Part shown: positions 18,869 to 28,339 of the stretch, piece after piece
Layout of the letters: each line of letters opens with the position of its first letter
How positions within the stretch are numbered: position 1 is the stretch's first letter
Source of the DNA: Hydrocarboniphaga daqingensis
GTDB taxonomy: Bacteria; Pseudomonadota; Gammaproteobacteria; Nevskiales; Nevskiaceae
Reading direction: 5' to 3'
DNA: 40,813 bases
Assembly: GCF_900129825.1 (NCBI RefSeq)
Contig: NZ_FQWZ01000006.1
Location: forward strand, 303,056 to 343,868
Notes under the pieces: generated by a model
Told to the model about the DNA's origin: nothing
Database searches by the model: none
The model's input: only the letters and a program-made list of their open reading frames with translations
Translations under genes and position numbers: made by a program

Positions 18869-19807
18869 CTAACGACCGGCGTCGCCGGCCAGCGCATCGG
18901 GCGCCACCAGTTCCGGGCGGCGCGCGATCAGCGGGTGCAGAAACACCGCGGCCAGCACCACGGCCACGCCGGCATAAAACGCCAGGCCCAGCTCGCGCTG
19001 TTCACCCAGCAGCAACGCGGCGAGCACGATCGAGTACAGCGGTTCGAGATTCACCGCCAGCTGCGCCGAAAACGCCGACAGCTGCCGTAGCGCGACCAGC
19101 GACAGCGTGAACGGCAACAAAGTGCAGCCCAGCGACAGCACCATCAACAACACCGCATCACGGCCCTGCGGTGGCTGCAGCAAGGCGCCGAGTCCCCCAT
19201 CGAACAGCGGCGCCAGCAGCGGCAGCAGCAGCACGCCGGTGCCCAGTTCCAGCGCGGTGACCATCAGCGAATCGGAGTCGCCGGCATAGCGCTTGTTCAT
19301 CGCGATGAAGAACGACACCAGCAGCGCCGACAGCGCGCCGACGCCAATGCCGAGCATCATGCCGGCGGGCACGCCGCCGACGACCAGCGCCACGCCCGGC
19401 AACACGGCCACGCCGAGCAGCAACTCGCGCACATCGAAAGGCCGGCGCGCGATCCAGGGCTCGACCACGGCCAGAAACGCGGGCGCCAGCGCCAGGCAGG
19501 TGACCGCGACCGAGGCGTTGGCGAGCTTGATGGCGCCATAGAACGTCAGCCAGTGCAGCGACACCAGCACGCCGATCACCGCGTAGATGCCGAGCAGCCG
19601 GCGCGGCACGGCGCGCAGCGCGCGCCAGACGCGCGGCACGCACGCCAGGCATAGCACGACGACCAGCATGCGCCACCAGACCAGCGCCAGCGCCGGCAGC
19701 GAGATCAGCTTGCCCAGGATCGCCGTGAAGCCCCACAGCAACACACAGAAATGCAGTTGCCACTGGGCTTTGGCGGTCGCAGTCAGGGCCACGGGAGATA
19801 CCAGCAT
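18869..19807 (-). CDS. DMT superfamily transporter, EamA family (second copy)
   Basis: Inner-membrane permease of 312 residues with about ten hydrophobic segments in two EamA repeats (about 12-140 and 150-285). It opens with FCVLLWGFTAILGKLISLPA in TM1 and ends in a short hydrophilic tail. It is clearly different in sequence from the EamA gene at 5329. The start is uncertain: ATG 19807 was chosen; a GTG at 19840 in the same frame lies inside a hairpin arm. No good ribosome-binding site is seen for either. Substrate unknown. Confidence 0.85.
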   Translation of the reverse strand: MLVSPVALTATAKAQWQLHFCVLLWGFTAILGKLISLPALALVWWRMLVVVLCLACVPRVWRALRAVPRRLLGIYAVIGVLVSLHWLTFYGAIKLANASVAVTCLALAPAFLAVVEPWIARRPFDVRELLLGVAVLPGVALVVGGVPAGMMLGIGVGALSALLVSFFIAMNKRYAGDSDSLMVTALELGTGVLLLPLLAPLFDGGLGALLQPPQGRDAVLLMVLSLGCTLLPFTLSLVALRQLSAFSAQLAVNLEPLYSIVLAALLLGEQRELGLAFYAGVAVVLAAVFLHPLIARRPELVAPDALAGDAGR

Positions 19808-19837
19808 CGTCGGGAAAGGCGCGCAGCTTGCCGCGCC

Positions 19838-19861
19838 CACCCGCCGTTGGAAAGGCGGGTG
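19838..19861. repeat. Perfect 8-bp hairpin in the leader of the second EamA gene
   Basis: Arms 19838-19845 (cacccgcc) and 19854-19861 (ggcgggtg) with an 8-base loop, about 30 bases upstream of the minus-strand ATG at 19807. It overlaps the alternative GTG start at 19840. It could be a leader structure or an operator in the 220-base divergent gap before the DUF1840 gene, which otherwise shows nothing I can name. Confidence 0.35.
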
Positions 19862-20027
19862 TCAGCGGCGGCTCAGCCAGCCGGCACGATCTTGTGACGA
19901 CCCAGCACGACCGCAAGCCCGGTTGCAACGGCCGTCGGAGGCCATGCCTCGCAGCCGGGACCGATGCGCGCACCCGCCAATGGGCATAGCCTGTCCTGGT
20001 ACCCGGACTGTCAGGAGATCGAAAGCC

Positions 20028-20345
20028 ATGATCCGTTTCTCATCCGCTGCAGCGGGCGACATCCATATGCTCGACGAACACGGTCGCCAGTTGATCGACG
20101 CGATGGGCAAGCCGCGCGGCGAGCGTGGCGTGATCACGGCTGGCGAGATCGGCGCCGTACTGACCCGTCTGCGCGCGGCCATCGCCCAGGACGCGCCCCA
20201 GCATGCGCACAGCGACGACACCGACGACGAGGCCGAGCGCGAGCGCCGTCAGCAGGATGTCGATCTGGGTCGCCGCGCATTTCCGCTGATCGACATGCTC
20301 GAGCGCGCTGCACGCAAGAACAAAGACGTGACCTGGGGCGTTTGA
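20028..20345 (+). CDS. DUF1840 family protein
   Basis: A 105-residue cytoplasmic protein. The start MIRFSSAAAGDIHML matches the family pattern of a short basic/aromatic beta strand, then AAGD..ML. The middle carries GKPRGERGVITAGEIGAVLTR, and an acidic stretch DDTDDEAE precedes a C-terminal helix with FPLIDMLERAARKNKDVTWGV. Start ATG 20028 has AGGAG 12 bases upstream; the frame is open further 5' but that part lacks family character. The stop is 11 bases from the convergent YbhN-type gene. Function is unknown for the whole family. Confidence 0.88.
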   Translation: MIRFSSAAAGDIHMLDEHGRQLIDAMGKPRGERGVITAGEIGAVLTRLRAAIAQDAPQHAHSDDTDDEAERERRQQDVDLGRRAFPLIDMLERAARKNKDVTWGV

Positions 20346-20356
20346 GCGAGCCGAGG

Positions 20357-21340
20357 TCAACGCGCTTGCAGCGCCGCGTCACGCCGTGGACGACGACGCG
20401 CTTCGAGCACCAGATACAGCAGCAGCGCGAACAGGCCCGGCAACAGGTAATACAAACCGCGATAGGCCAACAGCGCCGCCAGGATGCGCGCTGGCGGACA
20501 CAGACCGTCGAGCACGGCCAGAAACACCGCTTCGAGCACGCCCAAGCCCGCGGGTACATGGGCCAGCACGCCGGCTACGGCGCCGAGCATCAGCGCGCCG
20601 AGCACGTCGCGATAGGCCACCTCGCCACCGAGCAGCACCCAGAGCAGCGCCGTCATCGTGGTCCAGTTGAACACGGACACCACACACTGGCGCGCGGCCA
20701 GCGGCAGCGGCGGCGCCTCGATACGAAGTCCGCGTACGAGCAGATGGCGCGGCGGCCGATGCCGGCACAGCAGCAGATACAGCGGCAGCACCAGCATCAG
20801 CAGCAGACCGCCACCCTGCAGCAACGGCTCCAACACCGCGATCGACAGCGGCAGCGCGACGCTGCCGGTCAGCAGTACCAAACCGAGCAGCGGCGTGTAG
20901 CCGATCCAGTTGCCGAGCATCGAAAACCCGACGATGCGTGTGATCGTGGCGCTGTCCAAGCCGTAACGCGAGTAAAGCCGGTAGCGAAAGCCGATGCCGC
21001 CGACGAGCGCGCCCAGGTTCAGATTCAGCGCATAGCTGACCAGCGCGGTCGTCAGCACGTTCGACGTCGGCAGTGCATGGCGTGCATAGCGCCTGCCGAG
21101 CAGGTCGAAGCTGGCATACAGCAGATAGCTGACCAGCCCCAGCACGGCTGCCAGCAGCAGGCTTTCGGCGTCGTAGGCCGCCAATGCGGCGCCGACCTGC
21201 GCCGCGTCGATTTGCCGGATGCGCGCGTACAGCAGCCACGCAATGCCGCCGAAAAACAGCAGCGTCAGCAGACGACGCGCCCAGCGCCAGCGCACATCAT
21301 CGGTGACGTTCGTCGTGGCCTCAGAGTTGGAGCGTGCCAT
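20357..21340 (-). CDS. Lysylphosphatidylglycerol synthase TM-domain (UPF0104/YbhN-type) membrane protein
   Basis: Inner-membrane protein of 327 residues with about eight to nine hydrophobic segments. It carries the family features: SYLLYASFDLLGRRY in TM2, a central GGIGFRYRLYSRYGL loop, and the late HVPAGLGVLEAVFL motif. It corresponds to the flippase/transmembrane half of MprF without the aminoacyl-transferase domain, as in YbhN. Its first 20 bases overlap the end of the PNPOx-fold gene upstream, so the pair is probably co-transcribed. The role is probably in phospholipid or envelope homeostasis (inference). Confidence 0.9.
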   Translation of the reverse strand: MARSNSEATTNVTDDVRWRWARRLLTLLFFGGIAWLLYARIRQIDAAQVGAALAAYDAESLLLAAVLGLVSYLLYASFDLLGRRYARHALPTSNVLTTALVSYALNLNLGALVGGIGFRYRLYSRYGLDSATITRIVGFSMLGNWIGYTPLLGLVLLTGSVALPLSIAVLEPLLQGGGLLLMLVLPLYLLLCRHRPPRHLLVRGLRIEAPPLPLAARQCVVSVFNWTTMTALLWVLLGGEVAYRDVLGALMLGAVAGVLAHVPAGLGVLEAVFLAVLDGLCPPARILAALLAYRGLYYLLPGLFALLLYLVLEARRRPRRDAALQAR

Positions 21341-21857
21341 GCTCGCCGAAGGCGACCGTGCTGCCGGTGGTCATTGCAATACCCAGCGCCAACCATTGCC
21401 GCGCCTTGTTGCTGGGGCCGTCCCAGTATTCGGCGAACTCGGGCTGCACACGCAGCAATGCGACGCCGGGATCGCGGACGCCATCGGGGAACCAGACTTC
21501 GACGAGGTTAGTCCAGCGCCGCGCCTTCTGGTCCTCGTCGCGAACCAACTCGGCGCGGCCGCTGATCGCGACATATTCGCTGTCGGCCGTGTTGGCGTAG
21601 GTCAGCAGCACGCGTCCATCGTGCTGCTGCACTTCGATCGTCTTCTGCGAGCGGGTGGCGACGACGAACCACAGCGTCAGATCATCGTCCACACCGATGG
21701 TCTGCAGAGGCCGGCTGTGCATCGTCTGCTGTAAAGAATCGAGCGTCGTGAACATCGCCACGCGTGCTTTATCGATCAACTTGCGCAGGCGCGCCCGTTG
21801 TTCGTCATCGGCGGGTGTGTCAGCGATCGGACGGCGCGCATCATTCGGACCACTCAT
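21321..21857 (-). CDS. Pyridoxamine 5'-phosphate oxidase-fold protein (general stress protein 26-like)
   Basis: Predicted FMN-binding split-barrel protein of 178 residues, cytoplasmic. Visible family features are AMFTTLDSLQQTMHSRPL, LTLWFVVATRSQKTIEVQ, VLLTYANTADSEYVAISG and a late EYWDGPSNKARQW. The start ATG 21857 is favoured over 21869 because GGAGAG stands about 6 bases before it. Members of this general-stress branch bind flavin but their reaction is mostly unknown. It overlaps the YbhN-type gene by 20 bases and is divergent from the unknown 136-residue protein. Confidence 0.9.
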   Translation of the reverse strand: MSGPNDARRPIADTPADDEQRARLRKLIDKARVAMFTTLDSLQQTMHSRPLQTIGVDDDLTLWFVVATRSQKTIEVQQHDGRVLLTYANTADSEYVAISGRAELVRDEDQKARRWTNLVEVWFPDGVRDPGVALLRVQPEFAEYWDGPSNKARQWLALGIAMTTGSTVAFGEHGTLQL

Positions 21858-21976
21858 CGGACTCTCCATGTCGTATCGGGCTGCAACGTCTTACGGCGCG
21901 CGATTCATCTACGCGCCGGTGCGCAGCCTGTAGCCTGGGTACTGAAGCCGTCATGAACTCAGCAAGGAGTAACGCG

Positions 21977-22387
21977 ATGAGCCAAGCCACTGAAAGCAGC
22001 CTCGACCCCCAGCAAGAAGACGGCGCCGATCTCGGCAACTTCTATCCGACACACCATGTACTGATTGCCTTCGAGCAACGTGAGCAGGCCGATGCGGCGC
22101 ACCAAGCGCTGCGCGAAGCCGGCTTTGATCAGATCCGCCAGATCGACGACAAGACGATGGCCAGCGCATCGCAAAAAGGCCTGGACTCCGCGGGGCTGTT
22201 TGCCGCGATGGGCGCGTCACTGAAGATGGTCGAACTGCATCTGACGCTGGCCAAAGAGGGCTGTCACTTCCTGCTCGTCCATGCGCCGTCCGACGAGGAC
22301 ACCGAGAGGCTGATGCAGGTCATCCGTCGCGGCAGCTTCCGGATCGCGCAGAAGTACCGGCGCCTGGTGATCGAGACGCTCGACTAG
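21977..22387 (+). CDS. Hypothetical protein, 136 residues, in a stress-gene neighbourhood
   Basis: I do not recognise a named family. The protein is soluble, with a hydrophilic N-terminus to about residue 25. The rest, starting THHVLIAFEQREQADAAHQALREAGF, alternates strand and helix like a ferredoxin-like alpha/beta fold, as in small proteins that detect or modulate membrane or stress signals. A helical segment MASASQKGLDSAGLFAAMGASLKMVE lies in the middle and a basic IAQKYRRLVIETLD at the end. Start ATG 21977 has a strong AAGGAG site 7-12 bases upstream. Flanked by PNPOx-fold and ferritin-like genes, so a stress role is plausible but unproven. Confidence 0.8.
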   Translation: MSQATESSLDPQQEDGADLGNFYPTHHVLIAFEQREQADAAHQALREAGFDQIRQIDDKTMASASQKGLDSAGLFAAMGASLKMVELHLTLAKEGCHFLLVHAPSDEDTERLMQVIRRGSFRIAQKYRRLVIETLD

Positions 22388-22411
22388 CGGCGCAACGGCC
22401 GATCATCGTGG

Positions 22412-22431
22412 GTCGATATCGCTGTATCGAC
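22412..22431. terminator. Hairpin in a convergent intergenic gap
   Basis: Perfect 7-bp arms 22412-22418 and 22425-22431 with a 6-base loop, 24 bases after the 136-residue protein gene and between two convergent genes. No T-run is present. The gap also holds GC-rich runs that could form a second hairpin near 22434-22461. Terminator role is inferred. Confidence 0.35.
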
Positions 22432-22486
22432 ACGCCGCGCTGCGATCATCAGCCGCGCGGCGCGGAATGGCTCGACGCGATATCGG

Positions 22487-23128
22487 TCAGTGGCGACCCA
22501 GCGTGCGGTCGCTGAGCGGTGACGCTGCCGGCTCGCCTTTCTTACCGAGGTCTTCGAGCATCGTGCTCAAGTCTTCGGCGTGCTCTTCTTCGCTGGCGAG
22601 GATCTGCTCGATGACGCGTCGTGTCGTCGGATCGTCTTGACCGACGAACTGCGCGATCTCGCGATAGGTGTCGATCGCGATGCGTTCGGCCACCAGATCT
22701 TCCTCGATCATCTGCACCAAGCTGTCGCCTTCGACGTACTCGGCATGGCTGCGGGTTGCCAAGCCCTCCGGGTCGAAGTTGGGCTTGCCGCCGAGCTGGG
22801 TGATGCGTTGCGCCAGCAGATCGGCATGGGCCTGCTCTTCGTTGGCATGTTCGAGAAACTCGGCCGCGACCGACTTGGCGTGAATGCCCGAGGCCATGTA
22901 GTAGTGATAGCGATAGCGCAATGTGCAGACGATCTCGGTCGCCAGTGCCGTATTGAGCAACTCGATCACCTTGACGCGATCAGCGCGATAGCCGCCGGTC
23001 ACGGCGCCTTGATCCAGGTGCTGACGCGCACGCTCGCGAATCGTCTTGATGTCGGTCAGAAACGCTGGCTTCTGCAGCGGGGGCGCGCCGTCGGTCGCGG
23101 TCGGCTGAGCGGTGTGGTCGCCTGGCAT
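22487..23128 (-). CDS. Ferritin-like/bacterioferritin-type diiron protein
   Basis: Predicted iron-storage or iron-oxidising four-helix-bundle protein of 213 residues. The diiron ligand set is intact: Glu65, then E98xxH101 in NEEQAH, Glu148, and E180xxH183 in SEEEHAED. About 45 hydrophilic residues precede the bundle, longer than classic bacterioferritin, and there is no signal peptide. The start is ATG 23128, with the near-consensus AAGGAGG before it; the longer frame is not needed. Likely role: protecting the cell from iron-driven oxidative damage, in keeping with its MsrA neighbour upstream on the same strand. Confidence 0.9.
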   Translation of the reverse strand: MPGDHTAQPTATDGAPPLQKPAFLTDIKTIRERARQHLDQGAVTGGYRADRVKVIELLNTALATEIVCTLRYRYHYYMASGIHAKSVAAEFLEHANEEQAHADLLAQRITQLGGKPNFDPEGLATRSHAEYVEGDSLVQMIEEDLVAERIAIDTYREIAQFVGQDDPTTRRVIEQILASEEEHAEDLSTMLEDLGKKGEPAASPLSDRTLGRH

Positions 23129-23231
23129 GAGATCCCTCCTTGGAATCCAATCGCAGGCCGGCACGCCGATGGCGGCGCAACGGCCCGTTGGAGCCGGCAT
23201 TGTCAGCCGGCGCGATGAATCGGCGATGAGC

Positions 23232-23251
23232 CGCGGCGCGAGGGCGCCGCG
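23232..23251 (-). terminator. GC hairpin one base after the msrA stop, no U-run
   Basis: Perfect 8-bp arms 23232-23239 and 23244-23251 with a 4-base loop, directly following the msrA stop codon on the minus strand and before the ferritin-like gene. There is no T-tract; it may terminate weakly or stabilise the 3' end. Confidence 0.45.
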
Positions 23252-23252
23252 A

Positions 23253-23879
23253 TCAACGCTTCAGCACCTCACCGAAGTAGCGGCGCAGCTTGTCGACCTT
23301 GGGCAGCGCCACGCCGGCGATGTAGCCCTCGTTCGGGTGCAGCGCTGCGTAGTTCTGGTGATACGCCTCAGCCTCGAAGAAATCGTCGAGCTTTTCCAGC
23401 CGCGTGACGATCGGCGCGCCGTAGACCTGCGCAGCATCGAGCTGCTCGATGTAGGCACGGGCGATACGCTGCTGTTCGTCGTCGGCATAGAAGATCGCCG
23501 AGCGATACTGCGTGCCCAAGTCGTTGCCTTGGCGGTTGAGCTGCGTCGGATCGTGGGCGACCGCAAAGAAAATCTTCAGCAGTGCGCCGAAGCTGGTCCG
23601 CGACGGGTCGTAGGCGATCTGCACCACTTCGGCGTGTTCGGTACGCCCCGTGCAGACGGTCTTGTAATCCGCAGTCTCGGCGCTGCCGCCGGAGTAGCCG
23701 TTGACGACGTCGAGCACGCCGTCGACTTCACGGTAGACCGCTTCGACACACCAGAAGCAGCCGCCCGCGAGCACGGCGAGCTTGCGTCCGGGCGTGGCGC
23801 TGCGCGGCTCGTCGACGACGGCGGCGGGAACATCGCGGGGGCTGACGCGAAGGCCAGTGCCTCCGAAGAGTGAACTCAT
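23253..23879 (-). CDS. msrA: Peptide-methionine (S)-S-oxide reductase MsrA
   Basis: Repairs the S-form of methionine sulfoxide in oxidised proteins using thioredoxin. The 208-residue protein has the catalytic GGCFWCVEAVY with nucleophile Cys41 (and Cys44). It also carries the family blocks GYSGG, TGRTEHAEVVQI, HDPTQLNRQGNDLGTQYRS and YHQNY. A 35-residue leader precedes the catalytic domain but does not look like a signal peptide, so it is probably cytoplasmic. The ATG is preceded by CAGGAGAG. It lies between slyX and the ferritin-like gene on the same strand. Confidence 0.96.
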   Translation of the reverse strand: MSSLFGGTGLRVSPRDVPAAVVDEPRSATPGRKLAVLAGGCFWCVEAVYREVDGVLDVVNGYSGGSAETADYKTVCTGRTEHAEVVQIAYDPSRTSFGALLKIFFAVAHDPTQLNRQGNDLGTQYRSAIFYADDEQQRIARAYIEQLDAAQVYGAPIVTRLEKLDDFFEAEAYHQNYAALHPNEGYIAGVALPKVDKLRRYFGEVLKR

Positions 23880-23955
23880 GACGGCTCTCCTGTTGCGGTA
23901 GCAGATCGTGTGGGCGCGCGGCCTGGATTCAACGGCTGGGCGTACGCCGCGCGGG

Positions 23956-24162
23956 TCAGTAGTGCGGCGGGATTTCGTCGAGCAAGGAGCCGCGTGCGGC
24001 GCCTTCGGGCTCGTTGGGCAGACGCTCGCTGACGCGCTTGAGCGTCAGCTGCATCTGGTCGATCAGGCGCGATTGGCGCGCGATCTCGTTGCTCAGGGTT
24101 TCGAGCGCGGCTTCCTGGTAGGCCAGCCGCGTTTCCAGGTCGATGAGACGGTCTTCGGGCAT
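23956..24162 (-). CDS. slyX: SlyX family protein
   Basis: Small 68-residue protein that is almost entirely a predicted coiled coil: MPEDRLIDLETRLAYQEAAL, then LSNEIARQSRLIDQMQLTLKRVSERL, ending DEIPPHY, the typical SlyX C-terminus. The molecular function of SlyX is unknown. The frame stays open far upstream to 25422, but that part is antisense to the sirtuin gene and unrelated. Its start codon is only 18 bases from that of the divergent sirtuin gene. Confidence 0.93.
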   Translation of the reverse strand: MPEDRLIDLETRLAYQEAALETLSNEIARQSRLIDQMQLTLKRVSERLPNEPEGAARGSLLDEIPPHY

Positions 24163-24180
24163 GCCCGTTATGCTCGCAAG

Positions 24181-25071
<891 letters not shown>

Positions 25072-25214
25072 GTGGCGGCCACCGCGTCGCCCCCAAACGA
25101 GCCCGGCGCTTACAACCGCAGCAGGACCCGGCTTGCGGCTTGCAGATCGGGTGATACCGACGAACGCCGGCCCGCCTATGATGGCCGCCCACATCCTGAG
25201 GCGGGAGCCTTGAT

Positions 25215-25721
25215 ATGAGCCTGTCCATGTACGAAGCGTCGGTGCCCTGCCTGGTGCGCATGCTCGACAACCTGCGTGTGATTCTCGGCAAGGGCGCGGC
25301 GCATGCCGACGCGGCCAAGATCGACCCCGTGGTGCTGACCGGCGATCGCCTGTTCCCCGACATGTTCCCGCTGACGCGGCAGGTGCAGATCGCCACCGAC
25401 ATGGCCAAGGGCTGCGTTGCACGACTGGCCGGTGGCGAGCCGCCGAGCTACGAAGACACGGAGACCACGTTTGCTGAACTGATCGAGCGCATCGAAAAGG
25501 TCCAGGCCTACATCAAGAGCTTCAACCCGGCACAGATCGACGGCAGCGAACAGCGCGCGATTGTGCTGAAGATTCGCGGCAACGAGGTGCGGTTCACCGG
25601 CCAGGCCTATCTGCTGCACTTCGTGATGCCGAACGTGCATTTCCACATCACGACGGCCTACAACATCCTGCGCCACAACGGCGTGGTGCTGGGCAAGCTG
25701 GATTTCCTCGGCGCGATCTAA
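25215..25721 (+). CDS. DUF1993 family protein
   Basis: A 168-residue soluble, mainly helical protein. The N-terminal SMYEASVPCLVRMLDNL, the middle FPDMFPLTRQVQIATDMAKG and the late YLLHFVMPNVHFHITTAYNILRHNGV are characteristic of DUF1993. It resembles DinB-like four-helix bundles, with histidines near the C-terminus that could bind metal (inference). GGGAG lies upstream of the ATG. The 143-base gap before it holds nothing I can name. It converges with the SH3-domain gene across 15 bases. Confidence 0.92.
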   Translation: MSLSMYEASVPCLVRMLDNLRVILGKGAAHADAAKIDPVVLTGDRLFPDMFPLTRQVQIATDMAKGCVARLAGGEPPSYEDTETTFAELIERIEKVQAYIKSFNPAQIDGSEQRAIVLKIRGNEVRFTGQAYLLHFVMPNVHFHITTAYNILRHNGVVLGKLDFLGAI

Positions 25722-25736
25722 GGCCGGGAGCGACGC

Positions 25737-26339
25737 TCAGAACTCGTTGCGGCGGCGTCGACGGCCGCCGCGACCGAGTAGCGGCAAGATCAGACCCATC
25801 AGCACGCCGCCGCCGACCAGCGCGGCGCCGGTGACCAGCGTGCGCCGTCGCGCCTGCTCCTCACGCGAGCTGAGCTGGGCATCGACGTACTGTTGCTGGG
25901 CGGCGGCCAGTTCGATCTTGAGCCGCTCGTTGTCGGCGGCGACCTGCATCGCCGGCCCGACCTGTTGCAGCCGCGCCTGGGCAGCGTCCCGCTCGCGGGT
26001 CAGCGTCTGCATTTGCTGGCGGGTCTGGGCCAGATCGGCCTGCAAGCCCTGCACGCGTGCCTTGGCGGCCGGCTGTGTCGACAGATAGCGCGAGGTGATC
26101 CAACCGACACGTCCATCCGGCAAGCGCACGCGGGCGAAGCTTTGCTCGCCGAGGTTTTCGAGCACGGTGACGACGTCGCCGCTGTTGACCGAGGCCACCG
26201 GTGTGGCGTCGTTGCGCGGCCCTTCGCGGACCGTGATGCTGATGTCATCGGAGATGTACTGCTGTCTGGGCCCATCCTGGGCGCCGGCCATTGCGGGCAG
26301 CAGCACAAAGCCCGCGATACAACCGATCCTGGTCATCAT
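25737..26339 (-). CDS. SH3-domain membrane protein, YgiM/TIGR04211-like
   Basis: Exported, membrane-anchored protein of 200 residues. Layout: signal peptide (cleavage near AGAQ21), a bacterial SH3 domain at about residues 28-90 (YISDDISITVREGP, SGDVVTVLE, GWITSRYLS), a coiled coil at about 95-165, a single membrane helix at about 172-190, and a very basic cytoplasmic tail RGGRRRRRNEF. This is the full TIGR04211/YgiM plan. SH3b domains often bind cell-wall peptides, so an envelope role is likely. The gene is divergent from fbp. Confidence 0.92.
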   Translation of the reverse strand: MMTRIGCIAGFVLLPAMAGAQDGPRQQYISDDISITVREGPRNDATPVASVNSGDVVTVLENLGEQSFARVRLPDGRVGWITSRYLSTQPAAKARVQGLQADLAQTRQQMQTLTRERDAAQARLQQVGPAMQVAADNERLKIELAAAQQQYVDAQLSSREEQARRRTLVTGAALVGGGVLMGLILPLLGRGGRRRRRNEF

Positions 26340-26463
26340 CGCTGGAGTCTAGCAACGGCTCGTCGCCATTGAACACCGCCGGTCCGCCCGCGAGCCTGAG
26401 CCGCCTGGCGGCGATGCGCTTAAACTAGGCGCCGTTCCCCACCGCCGCCGCCAGACGCCGATC

Positions 26464-27477
<1,014 letters not shown>

Positions 27478-27489
27478 ATCGCCGCGTGA

Positions 27490-27558
27490 TCGCAGGCCGG
27501 GGTGGCGCCAAGCGGCGTAACGGCGCCGACAATGGCGCCACCAGCCCCGACCTGCGAC
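27490..27558 (+). repeat. Long bulged stem-loop between fbp and the DUF4336 gene
   Basis: The outer stem 27490-27502 pairs with 27545-27557 at 12 of 13 positions; the inner stem 27503-27510 pairs perfectly with 27533-27540; a 4-base bulge (27541-27544) separates them. The loop is 22 bases. It begins 13 bases after the fbp stop and ends about 8 bases before the DUF4336 ATG at 27566, so it could block ribosome access to that start or end the fbp mRNA. No T-run is present. Confidence 0.5.
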
Positions 27559-27565
27559 CGATCCG

Positions 27566-28273
27566 ATGAAGCTGACGCCCGCACCCGACGACCACGACAC
27601 GCTGAACCCGATCGCCGACGGCATCTGGGTCACGTCGATCCCGCATCGCTTCATCGGCTTGCGCATCGGCACACGGATGACGGTGGTCCGGCTGCCGTCG
27701 GGCGCGTTGCTGCTGCATTCGCCCGTGCCGATCACCGCGGCGCTGCGCCAGGCGATCGACGCGATCGGGCCGGTGGGTCACATCGTCTGCCCGAACCTGT
27801 TTCATCACCTGTATGCCGGCGATGCACAGCGCGCGTATCCGAGTGCGGTGCTGCATGGGCCGGCGTCGTTGCAGCGCAAGCGCCGCGACTTGCAGTTCGG
27901 CGCCACGCTCGGCGACAGCCCGCATCCGGATTGGGGCGGCGCGTTGCAGACGATCACGATCGGCGGCAGCCTGCTCGACGAAACCGTGCTGTACCACGCG
28001 GCGACGCGGACGCTGATCACCAGCGATCTGGTCGAAAACTTCCACGATCACGCCCATGCACCGACCCGCTGGTATCTGCGCGCCGGCGGGCTGCTGGGCA
28101 AGGTCGGCTGGCACCCGCTGCTGCGGATCGTCTACGTCAATCGCCGCAAGGCGCGCGCTTGCGTCGAACGCATTTTGGCTTGGCCGTTCGAGCGCGTCGT
28201 CGTCGCCCATGGCGAGGTGATCACCAACGATGCACGCAAGGCAGTACGCCAGGGCTTGAACTGGCTGCTGTGA
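27566..28273 (+). CDS. DUF4336 family protein
   Basis: A 235-residue soluble protein. The order NPIADGIWVTSIPHRF, RMTVVRLPSGALLLHSP, HIVCPNLFHHLYAGD, TLITSDLVENFHDH and VVVAHGEVI follows the DUF4336 plan, which resembles a metallo-beta-lactamase fold. The classical HxHxDH metal motif is not present, so the metal site must be different or lost. The ATG has no clear ribosome-binding site and is preceded closely by the 3' arm of a stem-loop. Reaction unknown. Confidence 0.88.
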   Translation: MKLTPAPDDHDTLNPIADGIWVTSIPHRFIGLRIGTRMTVVRLPSGALLLHSPVPITAALRQAIDAIGPVGHIVCPNLFHHLYAGDAQRAYPSAVLHGPASLQRKRRDLQFGATLGDSPHPDWGGALQTITIGGSLLDETVLYHAATRTLITSDLVENFHDHAHAPTRWYLRAGGLLGKVGWHPLLRIVYVNRRKARACVERILAWPFERVVVAHGEVITNDARKAVRQGLNWLL

Positions 28274-28300
28274 ACGACGCGGCATAGCCGGCGAACGCGC

Positions 28301-28327
28301 CGCGATGGTGGCGATACGGCCATCGCG
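28301..28327 (+). repeat. Perfect 8-bp hairpin upstream of the DUF1223 gene
   Basis: Arms 28301-28308 (cgcgatgg) and 28320-28327 (ccatcgcg) with an 11-base loop, between the DUF4336 stop and the DUF1223 ATG at 28340. The 3' arm ends 12 bases before that ATG, covering the region where a ribosome-binding site would lie. Confidence 0.4.
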
Positions 28328-28339
28328 CTTCAATGGCGC

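Noticed and set aside
19964-21511. 515-residue plus-strand open frame
   Set aside because: Gln/Arg-rich shadow of the DUF1840 (other frame), YbhN-type and PNPOx genes; no domain or start signal.
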